A program made the translations under genes and the position numbers. Shown piece after piece: positions 14,707 through 14,760 of a stretch of 14,760 bases of DNA (within the stretch, counting starts at the first letter, position 1; each line of letters begins with the position of its first letter). The DNA is from an uncultured Saprospiraceae bacterium (GTDB taxonomy: Bacteria; Bacteroidota; Bacteroidia; Chitinophagales; Saprospiraceae), in NCBI GenBank assembly GCA_938002705.1, contig CALLAG010000402.1, positions 1 to 14,760 of the forward strand, given 5' to 3'. The notes below the pieces were generated by a model, which worked only from the letters and a program-made list of their open reading frames with translations, had not been told where the DNA came from and searched no databases.

Positions 14707-14760
14707 GGTTTGTCTGATTGCTTTGCCTTAGCTCTATTAGCTCTTTGCATTGGGTTTTCT
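14703..14760 (-). CDS. Possible C-terminal end of a minus-strand gene running off the window
   Basis: A frame open from the right edge to TAA at 14703-14705 encodes the lysine/arginine-rich tail ENPMQRANRAKAKQSDKP. Its stop overlaps the hydrolase stop tail to tail. Eighteen codons are too few to identify a family or to exclude chance. Confidence 0.3.
   Translation of the reverse strand, partial: ENPMQRANRAKAKQSDKP

Overview
The window looks like chromosomal DNA from an AT-rich member of the Bacteroidota. The gene set points there: a TM2/TPR/SHOCT protein, a SpoIIE phosphatase, a D15-type Omp85 protein, a CBS protein with an ACT-like tail, a dtd-mazG pair, a COX15-type heme A synthase and ComF. 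So do weak or absent Shine-Dalgarno sequences and a Bacteroidota-type -7 box (TACATTTG) before the M42 peptidase. I cannot name the genus. I see no insertion sequence, phage, CRISPR, tRNA or rRNA.

Layout. At 1-160 is the 3' end of a Bcp-type peroxiredoxin gene on the plus strand. It converges on comF (minus) across a spacer that holds a roughly 100-bp imperfect palindrome (199-299). Upstream of comF lie htrA, which has its own rho-independent terminator, and an M42 aminopeptidase gene, all on minus. A MOP-family flippase gene (3553-5037) runs on plus, divergent from the peptidase. From 12408 down to 5024 ten minus-strand genes are packed with gaps of 33 nt or less or short overlaps: dtd, mazG-like, GAF-SpoIIE phosphatase, TM2-TPR-SHOCT, CBS-ACT, Omp85-like, nadK, cyclase-like, TPR-like membrane protein, and a 52-residue membrane peptide that is easy to miss. 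This is probably one long operon mixing translation and nucleotide quality control, signalling, envelope biogenesis and NADP supply. On the right, ctaA and an alpha/beta hydrolase run on plus and overlap. A possible minus-strand gene enters at the right edge.

The most interesting stretch is 12409-12857. It has no gene and is very AT-rich. It holds three same-orientation DnaA-box-like 9-mers within 76 bp, a 16-bp perfect palindrome and an A/T tract. It lies exactly where gene direction diverges and where hand-counted G/C skew changes from C-rich to G-rich on the plus strand. Together these make it a credible, unproven chromosomal replication origin. A second oddity is comF: its conserved zinc-finger N-terminus continues upstream of the only usable canonical start into a frame with no ATG, GTG or TTG, directly against the htrA terminator. 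I found no defence or otherwise unknown multi-gene system.
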